In this document: in pieces, positions 13,966 through 25,638 of the stretch | Layout of the letters: every line of letters starts with the position of its first letter | Numbering within the stretch: position 1 is the stretch's first letter | Assembly (NCBI GenBank): GCA_035772405.1 | Contig: JAYKKM010000153.1 | Location: 248,001 to 312,000, forward strand | Direction of reading: 5' to 3' | Origin: Chrysogorgia sp. JL179-B06 | Taxonomy: Eukaryota > Cnidaria > Anthozoa > Scleralcyonacea > Chrysogorgiidae | DNA: 64,000 bases | Notes under the pieces: model-generated | Seen by the model: only the letters and a program-made list of their open reading frames with translations | Databases searched by the model: none | Told to the model about the DNA's origin: nothing | Program-made: the position numbers and the translations under genes

Positions 13966-14099
13966 ATCAACCTGTAGTGAATCATTAACCGATGAATTAT
14001 CCATGACATGCAATAATGGTGATGTATGTTTGTATTAAAAATGGATTTTACAAATGTATTAATTCTCTGCTGATTTAGTTAATTCTGCTGTTAGCTTAC

Positions 14100-14872
14100 G
14101 AACAACAATAATGAAAAATAGCTTTTACACAACTATCGTATCTTATGCCATTCTCGAATTATTACATACATTTCATGTAACTTGAGCTGTGATGTCACAA
14201 GATGGACACAGCATTACATCAAAACTCGGGCATATCTTCGGATTGGTTTGACTAAACCGGCTCAAACCAAATACCAAACCAAATAAAATAATACCAAACC
14301 AAATAAACCAAAATAAACCAAACCATGCAGACTTACTGAGTCAACAAGACTCTGCATTGAGATTGTTGTTATTAGGTTCCCATGGTAACAGATTTTGTTC
14401 CCAGGCCACTACTTTGTATAGAAACAAAGTTTTCTACTTTTTGTCGTTGCAGTTACTGTTTTATTGTTTGAAACAGTATTGTTACATTGGAAATCATGAA
14501 AAAAGGATGTCAACTTCCTAAAACTAAATAAGTTGCTGTAAATGTGGTTGAATTAAAACAAAGAATTGTTATAAAGGAAGAGAGTAATCTGGAAACTGAT
14601 CCGTTACCATAGCAACCACATTAGAACGATGACAATATTTAGTTTTCTTGACTGAGTAAGTCAGCAAGGTTTGAATCTATTTAGTTGAACCAGTCTGAAG
14701 ATATGCCTGATTTTCAGTTTTGTTTTTATAGTGCTGTCCATATTGTGACGTCACAGATCAAATTATATAAAGCGTAATAATTAAACATAAAAAGCTATTT
14801 TTCATTATTTTAAGTGTTCTTTCAAATACAGTAAAAAAAAACTGGAGCGAATTTTCATTTCATAGACACTTT
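14100..14872. mobile_element. diverged fold-back element
   Basis: Inverted similarity pairs AATAATGAAAAATAGCTTTT (14105) with AAAAGCTATTTTTCATTATT (14790), TGTGATGTCACAAGATGGACA with TGTCCATATTGTGACGTCACA, and GACTTACTGAGTCAACAAGA with its counterpart near 14655. The right end runs into ACTTTAAAGGCACC. The arms are clearly diverged, so the insertion is old. Confidence 0.55.
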
Positions 14873-15088
14873 AAAGGCACCACACAATTATAATAATAAA
14901 GAGCCTCCATTGGCAGTGATTCCATAGTGGAGATAAATGCCCCAGTCTAAACGAATAATACTAATATTTCAGTTAGCATTACAGATTTGGATATTTCAGT
15001 TTTGGTCACACCCCAATCCCATGCTCATTGACAAGGTTCATTAATGTTCCATGCGGTACCCACATGTTCGCATTGCGGACCTATTTTA

Positions 15089-15772
15089 AAGACGAGTCTC
15101 GCTTTAATCGCTTACGCATTTTCTCATATAACATCTGATCTTCACATTTTAAGTAGACGAAACCTACAGCGTTCGATTCACCAGATTCAAGTGATCATTT
15201 CGATGTAGAATTGATTTAAATCGGACAAAAACACAACATTTCATGCTTGATATTACGGAGTTTCACGGGATATAAAATGTCAACACAGTATAATAATATT
15301 TCCCTGTCCTTCAGCTGTCCATTCCGTCTTCACGATTGAACTCTCATCTGTGTTTCTCTCATCTTGGAGAGAATCTTTGCAATGGTTTGCGGGTTTACAG
15401 GTCTCGTAAATCATCGGGTAAACGACGAATAGATCTTGAAGCCATGTCCTTTGATTTTAAAGACGAGTCTCGCTTTAATCGCTAATACGCATTTTCTCAT
15501 ATAACATCTGATCTTCACATTTTAAGTCGACGAAACCTACAGCGTTCGATTCGCCAGATTCAAGTGATCATTTCGATGTAGAATTGATTTAAATCGGACA
15601 AAAACACAACATTTCATGCTTGATATTACAGAGTTTCACGGGATATTAAAATGTCAACACAGTATAATAATATTTCCCTGTCCTTCGGCTGTCCATTCCG
15701 TCTTCACAATTGAACTCTCATCTGTGTTTCTCTCATCTTGGAGAGAATCTTTGCAATGGTTTGCGGGTTTAC
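15089..15772 (+). repeat. direct duplication of about 313 bp
   Basis: The block 15089-15401 (from AAGACGAGTCTCGCTTTAAT to GCGGGTTTACAG) recurs at 15460-15772 with few changes. The 58 bp between the copies resemble 3690-3745. Frames of up to 74 codons in the copies are not conserved in form and are treated as chance. Confidence 0.8.
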
Positions 15773-16144
15773 AGTCTCGTATTAAAATGCTTTTCAGACT
15801 GCGATTCATTGACAACAAGGGTGAAGGCAAGGAACATTGAGGCAAGACCCTGGGTACGAGTTATTGCGCAATTTTGCAATTTTGTGGAACCCCAAGAAAA
15901 ATACGAATAATAATAATAATAACGAAGCTGGTTTTAAGACTTGGTGCTACCACAGGTAGCCCAAGTAATAAGTAAAAATTGAGAATTAATAAGTAAAAAC
16001 ACAAATTTTTGAAAAATCCAATGTTTTTCTCTCGTCCCAGTCCTTTTGTGGCTGGCAGAGCTCAAATAAATTTGTTATTTCCGAGGATTTTTGTAAACAA
16101 ATCAATTAAAAAATGTGAAAAGTTGTTATTTTTAGCAATTAAAC

Positions 16145-16227
16145 ATGCCATATAAGTGTGTTGTCTGTGGCTGTAAAGGTGAACGTTTTAAAGAGAATGA
16201 AAGTGAAACATGCATAGCATTTCACAG
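16145..16227 (+). CDS. THAP-type zinc finger, first exon
   Basis: An ATG opens 27 codons plus two bases ending at a good donor (AG|GTGAGT at 16228). The peptide begins MPYKCVVCGC and ends ETCIAFH followed by a split codon. A start MP-x2-C-x2-C and an FH motif at the exon end are the hallmarks of the first exon of THAP (C2CH) DNA-binding domains, which are found in animal transcription factors and P-element-like transposases. The usual next exon (FP, then W and the C-x2-H pair) was not identified downstream, where a 2.4-kb palindromic element lies. It could be the start of a real gene with a distant second exon or a relic of a THAP-bearing transposon. The identification rests on the N-terminal motif only. 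Confidence 0.5.
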
Positions 16228-17699
16228 GTGAGTTTTTCAAAAATAATTATTGTACATGTATCGAAATACACACTATAAAACCATTTCCTACATTGAAAGA
16301 TAACTCACAATGTGATCAAGAATAATTTGGGAAAAAACATCGAGATTGACATTGACACATTTTCAAACTGAAAGACATTGTAGAGGAACAATAACAGAAG
16401 AGCATTGTCAAATATCTGTTGTGAAAAACGCAGAGAAAATGTGTTTTACTTTTACATAAACTGAGGTAGTTACTGGAGGTACTGAGTTATTTTTCGTGTC
16501 GTCAAAGATTGGATTTAGCAGTAAGACACACAAAAAGTAACCTTAAATTGTGTTTTGATATTTATCTTAATAAATCATTGTCATAAAAGTCTTCAAAAGT
16601 TCAAAAGACAGCAAAGAAAATCAAGAGAAACCTGTATTTTTTCAAATTTCGGTGCATATTTCCCCGTTTGTTTGACGGATATTTTATTTGTTAAGCCACA
16701 TCCATCGCTAGAAATTCTTGAAAAGAAAGCTCAACCAACGTATCGCATTTTTCCCTTTAAAAAGCAACTGGGAAACAGCCTAGCTCCAAAAAAGTTGAAA
16801 ATTTTCCGTTCAGCAATCCTACCGCTCCTACGATTATTTCCTGGCCACTGCCGTTTCGTGCACTACACGCAAATCAACACGCGTGTTTTATACCTACCTG
16901 TCAGCCCCCATGGCGGGAATTTTGGCTTCATCCAATCATACGGCCGGGTTAATGAAGTTAGCGTTCCAGTCTTGCCCTAACTAGTCAGGAGGCAGATGAA
17001 AAAAATATGATTTTCGTTAAACTTTTTGAGTAGAAGCTGGCAACATAGCTTAAAATTTTCGTCTTGTTGTCTTGAACAAGAATATCGCTGTTTCCACTTT
17101 CAACTCTTACTATTTTGGCCGCTAGGGGCCGTTTTCTCCAGGCCTTTGCTCCTGCAACATGAAAACGAGGCTTAACTATAAATATTCGTAAAATCATGGA
17201 AGGCAGCTGTCAAACTCCCCAATATTTAATAGTATTAATGTACTTATTAGGCCTACTTGGCCACTGACACTTATTAAGAAATAAAGAGGAAAGTCACGTG
17301 CTTAGTTAATTATTTTTTAATACTATTCAATAACTTCAAAACATTAACTAGAAATTCTTCTGAATGGATGATTGTAACGGGAATTTAACATATTACTATG
17401 ATATTCAAATATGAATATTGCGGTACGATTTGCGGATCCTGTGCTTATTGATTAGTTCCCAGGCCACATCGCGGTGAACCTTTACAGCTACTCTATACAG
17501 GCAGTAATTCTGCATCAAGATCTACAGCTTCAACATCATCGTTGTTTAGCTCCTCGTCATATTCAGCATCATCAACATTTCCCTCCACATTTGACTCTTT
17601 TAATTAATAAAGAACGCATGGCGGCTTCGTTTAGATGTGATGAAACTAACAAGAGGGGCTCTGACGGATTCAACGGTTGAACAAACGTAACTTTATCTA

Positions 17700-18246
17700 G
17701 AAGAAATAGCTGAATCTTCTCTTTCAACTAGTTTCCCCTGTAAACGCCCGAATCTAGATAGTAATGCGACTCAAGCCGATGGGAAAAGGATGTCCACATT
17801 GCTTTCAGCGAGTAGATACGGCCCCGACATAGTCCCTTTTCAGGTGAGGACATCATTTCTTCAAAGCAGGTATCTCCAGGATCACTGTTCACTTCTTTGA
17901 AGCCGGTTGCGTTCTTATCAGTGTTTCTTTGAAACCTTGTGTGACATTTCAGATGATATTTACCTTCTGATGCTATCAAATCGTTCACGTCAGCAAGCTT
18001 GCAGCTCATCTCCTTATCAAATACGGCTTTCCGGAGTATTTTCGCTGATGTTTCCATGGTTTGTACTTAGCTTAAACCTTTGGAATCCATTTGGCAGAAC
18101 ATACATTTAGACCAGTCCATCCGATCAATTGAAGATCTCCTGGAGGTCATTATTCAGCGTCTCCAAAACCGAGTGTCTAACGAATCAGAAGAAAACACGG
18201 CTGATGTAGGAGCCTCCAGGAGATCTTCAATTGATCGCATGGACTG
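17700..18246 (-). pseudogene. transposon protein N-terminal fragment, left-arm copy
   Basis: Read on the minus strand, the frame includes CMFCQMDSKG, KILRKAVFDKEM, DLIASEGKYHLKCH and SSPEKGLCRGRIYSL. The pattern C-x2-C ... SEGKYHxxC looks like the zinc-binding N-terminal region of a protein family common in cnidarian transposons. A TAA codon interrupts it just before the METSAK segment (near 18066), where the right-arm copy has CAA. The stretch after that stop is intact for 109 codons and then runs into the element end. Confidence 0.5.
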
Positions 18247-18850
18247 GTCTAAATGTATGTTCTGCCAAATGGATTCCAAAGGTTTAAGCCAAGTACAAAC
18301 CATGGAAACATCATCGAAAATACTCCGGAAAGCCGTATTTGATAGGAGATGAGCTGCAAGCTTGCTGGCGTGAACGATTGGTAAATATCATCTGAAATGT
18401 TACACAAGGTTTCAAAGAAACACTGATAAGAACGCAACCGGCTTCAAAGAAGTGAACAGTGATCCTGGAGATACCTGCTTTGAAGAAATGATGTCCTCAC
18501 CTGAAAAGGGACTATGTCGGGGCCGTATCTACTCGCTGAAAGCTGTGTGGACATCCTTTTCCCATCGGCTTGAGTCGCATTACCATCTAGATTCGGGCGT
18601 TTACAGGGGAAACAAGTTGAAAGAGAAGATTCAGCTATTTCTTCAAAATAAAGTTACGTTTGTTCAACCGTTGAATCCGTCAGAGCCCCTCTTGTTAGTT
18701 TCATCACATCTAAACGAAGCCGCCATCAGCGTTCTTTATTAAAAGAGTTACTATGTGGAGGGAAATGTTGATGATGCTGAATATGACGAGGAGCTAAACA
18801 ACGATGATGTTGAAGCTGTAGATCTTGATGCAGAATTACTGGCTGTATAG
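18210..18850 (+). pseudogene. transposon protein N-terminal fragment, right-arm copy
   Basis: This is the plus-strand counterpart of the left-arm remnant. Here the early codons are open (GLSQVQTM), but a deletion near 18345-18385 shifts the frame after AVFD and removes part of the DLIASEGK segment. The frame reopens at 18452 with NSDPGDTCFEEMM and SSPEKGLCRGRI. After another break near 18740 it ends with an acidic tail (DDAEYDEELNNDDVEAVDLD) and TAG at 18848. The two arms carry different lesions, so they have decayed separately since the palindrome formed. Confidence 0.5.
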
Positions 18851-19549
18851 AGTAGCTGTAAAGGTTCACCGCGATGTGGCCTGGGAACTAATCAATAAGC
18901 GCAGGATCCGCAAATCGTACCTCCTGCAATATTCATATTTGAAATAAGTTTATTAAAATGCTAAATATCATAGTAATATGTTAAATTCCCGTTACAATCA
19001 TCCATTCAGAAGAATTTCTAGTTAATATTTTGAAGTTATCGAATAGTATTAAAAAATAATTAACTAAGCACGTGACTAGTCACGTGACTTTCCTCTTTAT
19101 TTCTTAATAAGTGTCAGTTAATACATTAATACTATTAAATATTGGGGAGTTTGACAGCTGCCTTCCATGATTTTACGAATATTTATAGTTAAGCCTCGTT
19201 TTCATGTTGCAGGAGCAAAGGCCTGGAGAAAACGGCCCCTAGCGGCCAAAATAGTAAGAGTTGAAAGTGGAAACAGCGATATTCTTGTTCAAGACGACAA
19301 GACGAAAATTTTAAGCTATGTTGCCAGCTTCTACTCAAAAAGTTTAACGAAACTCATAAATAAGCACATTTCTGGACACTGCCTCCTGACTAGTATGCCG
19401 ACACACAAACAAACGCAAAATTTAACAAATCGAGATCTGGTCAGCTATACATAGCTCGGTAAAAGGACTGGGCACGAGTAAAAGGCCTGGGCACGAGTAA
19501 AAGGCCATGTCAAGAATAGTGTGCTGCCTCCCTGAGGGGAGGCAGCAAT

Positions 19550-21150
19550 TATAGATTATGTAATCTATTGTCTAATAATATACGATCGTGACTTGAATTT
19601 GTTCTGCACATGTCACTGGTAACTTCAATACTCGTATATATGTGTCCGTTTTGAGATTGCGTCTCGGTACCGTACGTGCACGTCCCCCGTTTTCGTTTTT
19701 GGCTTTGAAAGGGTTCCACTTCAGTCCAATCAGTTCTGAAAGGGTTTCATACACTGACCAATAAAGGGTTTCATTCTTTATCCAATCAGATCGTCATCTT
19801 TAGATTAGATAATAAGCTGTTTCCTGGTGCAATCAGTTTTCATCTTGAAAATTTTCCAGATTTCAACAGTACTAAATGACCATAAACTGAAATTAGTGAA
19901 ACCATTGTATTATAAAAGAGCACGAATAACCTGTGTCCGTGAGTGTTAATTTAGAATTCACAAATCAGTGGTGCACTTGCTATCTCTTTCTTTTTACAAT
20001 AGTGACCTGAATTTGTTCTGTGCATTTGCGCGGTGGTGGCATCAATATGCGCATTTGGAGTTTGTTTCTCGTTGCACGTCCTTCGGGTTCTTTTTTTGGC
20101 TTTGAAAGGGTTTCAACCTGTTAATAGAATACCCTTCCTGAAACGGTTTCATTCACTAACCGATTAGACCTGAAGAGTTATGAATAGCGATAATGATAGT
20201 GACTCTGTAAAGCTGTAGGTTTGGCGACCATTCGATCAGCGCAAAAACTTTGCCATATACTTATTAACTTATCACAACACGCGTAATTTTCTAACGCAAT
20301 TTTCACCCCGAAAAATAGTCGCCCTTTGAACAAAGGTCTGGTATGGCTTGAAGACAAATGGAACGTATGTCTGGTATGTTCCACTCAATAATTTCTCTAC
20401 TTCCCCCACATTGAAAGTTGGCGTGCGCCTATTATCTAGTGTGGTCGCTGTTTCTACCATCTTGATAAACAGGCATATTTTGACGTTAATTAGCACGGCT
20501 TACAACTGTTGACAGATTATTAACAGACATTTATTAATCAGTATAACCACATCATGAGTTTGTAGTTACTTGAAGAAATCGCAAACTTCAGTGTCCAAAA
20601 ATGGTATTCTTTAACAACCTTTCAATGCAATAAGAAACATTTGTACGGCAATTTCGTACGTGGTCTACAAGCAAATCTGTTATCTGACTATAGCAATTGA
20701 CCAGTACATTACGCAAGAATTGTATTGGTTCATGGGATCGAAATTTTTTGAAATATTTTTTTACCGAGTCGAGAATGTTTTTTTAATTATATATATACAA
20801 TTTATTTCACCACTTTGCGAAGTACGTCTTACACGGTTATTTTATTTTACATTATCGATATTTCAAGACTGGTCCAGCGGGAAACAGCTTGTTATCTAAT
20901 ATACGGACGACGATCTGATTGGTTAAAGAATGAAACCCTTTCAGAACTCTTTTGGTCATGGTGTGAAACGCTTTCAGTAAGGCTATCCTGTTAAATGATT
21001 GGCTTTCAAGTGAAACCCTTTCAAAGCCAAACAAAGAACCCAATCTCATAACGCGCACTTACGCGTTATGCCACCTTTAACTTTTACCAGTGATATGTAC
21101 AGAACAAATTCAAGTCACGATCGTATATTATTTGACAATAGATTACATCC
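19550..21150. mobile_element. 1.6-kb fold-back element
   Basis: The left end (19555-19800: TAATCTATTGTCTAATAATA, CGATCGTGACTTGAATTTGT, then several GAAAGGGTTTCA boxes) matches the reverse complement of 20895-21150. The repeated box TGAAACCCTTTCA occurs in both arms and again near 20105-20150. No transposase-like frame was found. The interior 20200-20850 has no recognised gene. Confidence 0.65.
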
Positions 21151-21690
21151 AAATTACAAGACGAGATGCAGTGCGCAAGACAATAAATAACAAATTATAA
21201 TTCGCCTGTTGGTGAAACGGTTCGTTTAAAACGAATAGATGATAATCACGATCTGGTTACTCGTATTTCATAATAGTATTTAACTGGCGTGCTGGTAGAT
21301 TGGTGTTTTAATATATTATGAATTTCCATAGAAGTCACGGTTAATTCGCATAGCGATAAAAGTTTAATTTTCTTGCCAACATATTTTTTGTGTGTTGTTA
21401 ATTTTAATACTATTTTTTACTGCAAATAATATGTCAACAGTTCGCTAATTAAAACTTACCTCGACTCAGTATATTGGATTGTAGTTTACCACCAAAGGCT
21501 CTTTATACTTACCCGTTTGGATGGTTGGGTAACAGGCCCGCCGACTGGCTCATTCTTGTTTTCGCCTTGGTGCTTGGAGTAGGATCAGGTTGCTTGGGCC
21601 TGTTGATCCTGATCCGATCACCAAACTGAGAACTCATGCCTATGAAGTTCTCAGCCTCCAAGCACCCGTGCCGGTACTCACCAGTCCTTA
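21150..21690. other. no gene seen
   Basis: AT-rich sequence with no convincing coding frame or repeat. The 69-codon minus-strand frame at 21509-21718 runs into the neighbouring minisatellite and is unlikely to be real. Confidence 0.35.
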
Positions 21691-21699
21691 TGTCGTGTT

Positions 21700-22140
21700 C
21701 AACCATGAACGGTAACATTGTGTATCACGTTAGTTCAACCATGAGCGTTTGACCGACATAGAAATTAGTTCAACCATGAGCGCTAACATCGTGTTCGGGT
21801 TAGTTCAACCATGAGCGTTTGACCGACATAGAAATTAGTTCAACCATGAGCGCTAACATCGTGTTCGGGTTAGTTCAACCATGAGCGTTTGACCGGCCTA
21901 GAAAGTCAGCTCAACCATGAGGGCTAACACCGTGTATCGCGCTAGCCCAACCATGAGCGCCTGACCGGCCGAGCAAGCCAGCTCAACCATGATGGCCAAC
22001 ATCGCGTATCGCGTAGTTCAACCATGAGCGCCAACATCGCGCGTGTATCGCGCCAGCTCAACCATGAGCGCCAAACATCGTGTATCGCGCAACCCAACCA
22101 TGAGCGCCAACCATCGTGTATCGCGCCAGCTCAACCATCA
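21700..22140 (+). repeat. TTCAACCATGAGCG minisatellite
   Basis: About fourteen copies of (T/C)(T/C)CAACCATGAGCG are spaced 30-36 bp apart, with alternating tails such as CTAACATCGTGTTCGGGTTAG and TTTGACCGACATAGAAATTAG. Early units form a 70-bp two-unit repeat that is copied almost exactly, and later units drift. Confidence 0.85.
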
Positions 22141-22615
22141 GAGAAATTAGCCCAACTGTTTCAGACAGCCTAACTTTATACTTAATAATTGTTCAGTAAC
22201 TTGATTACGTTTGATTTACACAATTGATCAGCATGCAGAGAATGATAATGACGAGTTGATTGACGATAGCAAGAACAGGATGTCATTTTGATTATTGAGA
22301 TATGAAATAGGTAGGTTAAGATTTAATTAAGTCAGTATGAGACATTGAGACGGTGTTTGTTACATCAACGTGGAAACTAGAAAGTAGGTTTGAGAAAGCT
22401 GTAGAGATCCACTCTTCAGGTAACGAGAAATAATAATCTTTGGTTGGTTAACAAATTTAATCACTGCGAATCATATCTAATCCAATCTAATTACTTTACT
22501 ATAGAATGTATTAATAATATATTACGAAAAATCTCTACGGCGTAATCGTGATTTTGTCTTCGGAAACAAGTTCTGAAGAGGTGCATGGTGCCGAGTTAGC
22601 AGGCAATCTTGGTTA

Positions 22616-23905
22616 TTGGGCAAGATCATGGAGAGCGAAGAGGTCCAGAGTGGACAGTTAAACGAAGGCGAGACGGTAAACAACGCAACTGGTGAGTCAG
22701 ACGCACAGTTAGTGAGTAATCTGAAGAAAAAACGAGCACTTCAGAGAGGTAAGATTACTCGATCTATAAAGAGAGTAAGGCGATTTATCGAACAAGGCGC
22801 AGATGCGCGCAAGAAAATAGAGAAAGAACTAACGCAAATTCGAAAGGACTTTGAGTTGGCGCGTGAATATCATGCTGAGATGTATATTTACGCTGAAGAA
22901 AGCCAAACGTCAAATATGGACGATTGGGAAGACGAATTGACAAACGATTTTTATGACATCGAAGGAGCTGTTGAGGAGTATTTTGGTCTGAGTTCAGAAA
23001 CAGATATATCGATGAATGCAGGAAATCAAATCAATTCAAGTCAACCTAGTGTCAACATTTCTAATTATGTTCTGTCATCACCTCACGCGTTTGATAGTTG
23101 GATAGGAGATCTGACCGAGTTTCAGGAGACAGTTTTACCGGATGGAATGTCTATTGCGCAAGCCCTTTATAAGTTAGAAGCAAGCAAGGATATTCCGAGT
23201 ATTAATTAGCTGGTTGAATACAATGGTGACCCGCTGACATATGTCGAATTCATTGAGCGCTTCAAATTACACATCCACGATAAGCCTCATCTTACCGATA
23301 ATGTACGAATGGTGCAGTTAAAAATGCATCTAACAGGTCACGCACGTCGCGCAGTAAGCGGTCTTGGTTCTCAAGGGAAAATGTACGCAACGGCGCTGAA
23401 AACTCTGAAGAAACAATTTGGTACACCGAGCGCTATAGCGCGAGCACACATCAGCAGGCTACTAGAAAGGCGCAAGATTCAAAGCAACGATAGACAAGCA
23501 CTACAAGAGCTATCTTTCGATGTTGTGAATTGTGTCGCAACGCTAAAGCAAGTCAACCACCTCGCAGACGCGAATTCCATCTACAATCTGCGCGATATCG
23601 TCAAGTGGCTTCCCGACAACCTCATAGATAGGTGGAAATCAGTAGCGTCTGATATTAGGGAGAGGGGAGAAGCGCCTTCTCTTGAGCATATCGGCCGGTT
23701 CCTCAGAAAGCGTGTAAAGGCTGAGTTCGACCCTGATTTTGGAGATATTCAGAAATCAGATTCCCGTGTTCCTCCCCCTGAAAGACGAGGAATCGCCTCC
23801 GGACAAAAGGAGAAGAAACCGATTCAATGCTATATTTGTTCAGAAGACCACAGAGTGGTCAATGTCTCCACAACCACAGAACGATGTGTCACCGCCGTAT
23901 CATGA
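22616..23905 (+). pseudogene. BEL/Pao retrotransposon gag fragment (DUF1759 region)
   Basis: An open frame of 197 codons from 22616 is followed, in the same frame after one TAG at 23207, by a further open run to 23905. The first part has basic helices (KRALQRGKITRSIKRVRRF) and an acidic helix, as in BEL/Pao gag N-termini. The second has the DUF1759 pattern: NGDPLTYVEFIERF, VQLKMHLTGHARRAV, ALKTLKKQFGTP, then SLEHIGRFLRKRV, and it begins a zinc knuckle (CYICSEDH) that lacks its last Cys. The knuckle is cut where a palindromic-box repeat starts (about 23861). No protease, reverse transcriptase or integrase follows, and no LTR was identified. In the complete element this protein would package the RNA. 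Confidence 0.75.
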
Positions 23906-23965
23906 CGATGTTGCCATGTCTCACCGGTGAGACACGTGTCTCACCGGCGAGACACATGTATATAA
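23861..23965 (+). repeat. outlying copy of the CACCGGTGAGAC palindromic-box repeat
   Basis: This block (AATGTCTCCACAACCACAGA ... TCTCACCGGTGAGACAC) is nearly identical to 27129-27240 inside the main array. It joins the truncated gag directly to the (TA)n tract. Confidence 0.75.
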
Positions 23966-24010
23966 CCTTTTCTCTTTATGGAAAGACTTATATATAGTAT
24001 TCAGAGAAGT

Positions 24011-24232
<222 letters not shown>

Positions 24233-24243
24233 GCAACTTAGCG

Positions 24244-24316
24244 GCCTTCCGGCTGGAATTGAACCCGCGACCCTGCGATTGCTAGTGCAGCGCTCTGACC
24301 ACTGAGCTACGGAAGC
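24244..24316 (-). tRNA. tRNA-like sequence (Ala-AGC-like), probably repeat-associated
   Basis: Read on the minus strand, this 73-nt segment begins GCTTCCGTAGCTCAGTGGTC (A box), has an anticodon loop CTAGCAA (anticodon AGC) and a B box GGGTTCAATTCC. The acceptor and anticodon stems pair imperfectly. A second copy in opposite orientation lies at 25639, in the matching inverted flank of a Penelope-like element, so both probably belong to a mobile repeat and not to a working tRNA gene. Confidence 0.45.
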
Positions 24317-24539
24317 CGTTGCCGAGAGCCTAGTCACGAGTTCTGTATATATATAGTGGTGGTAATGCCGGGATAAGATTAAGATTCTGGGTATATTACA
24401 AGTAATATAACAGCTAGTAATAAGGATGTATGATGAAGGAAAATTTCGAGTGTGGAAATATATACATATATTTATATGAAAGTGTAAAAACAAACTTCGT
24501 CAGGCAAAATAAAAACACACTAAAAATAATGTATTTCCA

Positions 24540-24573
24540 GACGTTTCGCCGGTTTAAGGCTTCTTCGGTGGAC
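24540..24573 (-). ncRNA. hammerhead-ribozyme-like motif, left terminal repeat
   Basis: On the minus strand the segment reads GTC-CAC-CGAAGA-AGCC-loop-CGGC-GAAAC-GTC. This matches the minimal hammerhead layout (CUGANGA, stem II, GAAA, stem III, GUC) except that the first core has C for U (CCGAAGA). It may therefore be an inactive relic. Confidence 0.4.
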
Positions 24574-24700
24574 TAAAAAATATTTACAATGACTCCTCCA
24601 TTTATATGGCAAATTAGCATGTGAAAAATGTTGGGAATTCCCAAATGTTAAAAATAATGTTAAAATATTAAAAATATGTTAAAATGACATAATTGCATAA

Positions 24701-25300
24701 TTATTTAACTAAATGTAAAATGCTAAGAAATCTACCTACACAGCCGTTCATAATGTTCGTTGAGTGTTTCTTTATTTCCAGCGCCTCAAAAATCTTACGC
24801 TCCCTTAGGTATCTAATATTATGGTGAATTAGTTTCCAAATGATTTGGGAACCAACTTGGGGATTATTAACATCGTGGGATTTCAGGTGGGTGTAAACTG
24901 TCTGGCTTTTCATACGGAGGTGTTCTTTGATTCTTGAGCCAATTGTACGTCCAGTTTCTCCTATATAAATTGCATGACAATGCAAACACTCTATATGGTA
25001 GACGCTGTTCTTCGTTAAACATCTATTTCCGGTTTTAGTTAATTTGCAAGTCTCACATTCATTTGGGCAATTCTGTTTTTCCTTCGGCGCTGTAAAAACT
25101 CTAGATGATGGTCGCCCATTCATAAAGTGTGTTCTGATGTTCCTAAGTCCTGATCGTCGTATTACAGCTAATGCTTTTCGTTTCAGTTCTTCATTGATAA
25201 ATGGTATTTTCAACCAAACATCTTCTTGACTTTCTTCTCTAGGCTGTGTGTTTCGTAAAGTACTTTTAATACTGCTTTGACAAACCTTTTTGGATATATG
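24701..25300 (-). pseudogene. Penelope-like element GIY-YIG endonuclease domain
   Basis: The minus-strand frame (170 codons from a TTG, open further upstream to about 25300) starts with IPFINEELKRKAL, then has a cysteine-rich linker (CPNECETCKLT), ECLHCHAIYIGETGRTIGSR and a KEHL motif. This is the order found at the C terminus of Penelope-like retroelement proteins: end of the reverse transcriptase, CCHH-like linker, then GIY-YIG nuclease that nicks target DNA. The GIY-YIG core residues appear as AIYIG with the conserved Arg at the end of IGSR. No reverse transcriptase core is present, so the frame is a 5'-truncated remnant even though the nuclease domain itself is open. Confidence 0.85.
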
Positions 25301-25313
25301 TAAATATTTTTTA

Positions 25314-25347
25314 GTCCACCGAAGAAGCCTTAAACCGGCGAAACGTC
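25314..25347 (+). ncRNA. hammerhead-ribozyme-like motif, right terminal repeat
   Basis: This is the same sequence as the motif at 24540-24573 in opposite orientation (GTCCACCGAAGAAGCC ... GGCGAAACGTC). Both copies share the C-for-U change in the first core. Confidence 0.4.
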
Positions 25348-25638
25348 TGGAAATACATTATTTTTAGTGTGTTTTTATTTTGCCTGACGAAGTTTGTTTT
25401 TACACTTTCATTATATACCAGGCACATGGCTTTCAATATTTATCCTTCATATATTTATATATATATATATGTATATATTTCCACACTCGAAATTTTCCTT
25501 CATCATACATCCTTATTACCTGTTGTTTAATCGAGTGAAATGCCAAATATTACTTGTAATATACCCAGAATCTTAATCTTATCCCGGCATTACCACCACT
25601 ATATATATACATAACTCGTGACTAGGCTCTCGGCAACG

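Larger units (their letters stand above)
16981..19394. mobile_element. 2.4-kb near-complete palindromic element
   Basis: The sequence starts with CTAGTCAGGAGGCA and ends with TGCCTCCTGACTAG. Each arm is about 1.2 kb, and the two match almost throughout (for example GAGGAAAGTCACGTG at 17288 and CACGTGACTTTCCTC at 19082). The centre near 18165-18210 is a loop of under 60 bp flanked by TCAATTGAAGATCTCCTGGA and its complement. Both arms contain the same coding remnant in opposite directions. Transcription would give a very long hairpin RNA. It most likely arose by inverted duplication of a transposon fragment. Confidence 0.75.

Noticed and set aside
24701..25300. Free-standing GIY-YIG homing endonuclease
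   Set aside because: The Cys-rich linker, the preceding IPFINEELKRK segment and the inverted terminal repeats with hammerhead-like motifs identify a Penelope-like element remnant.
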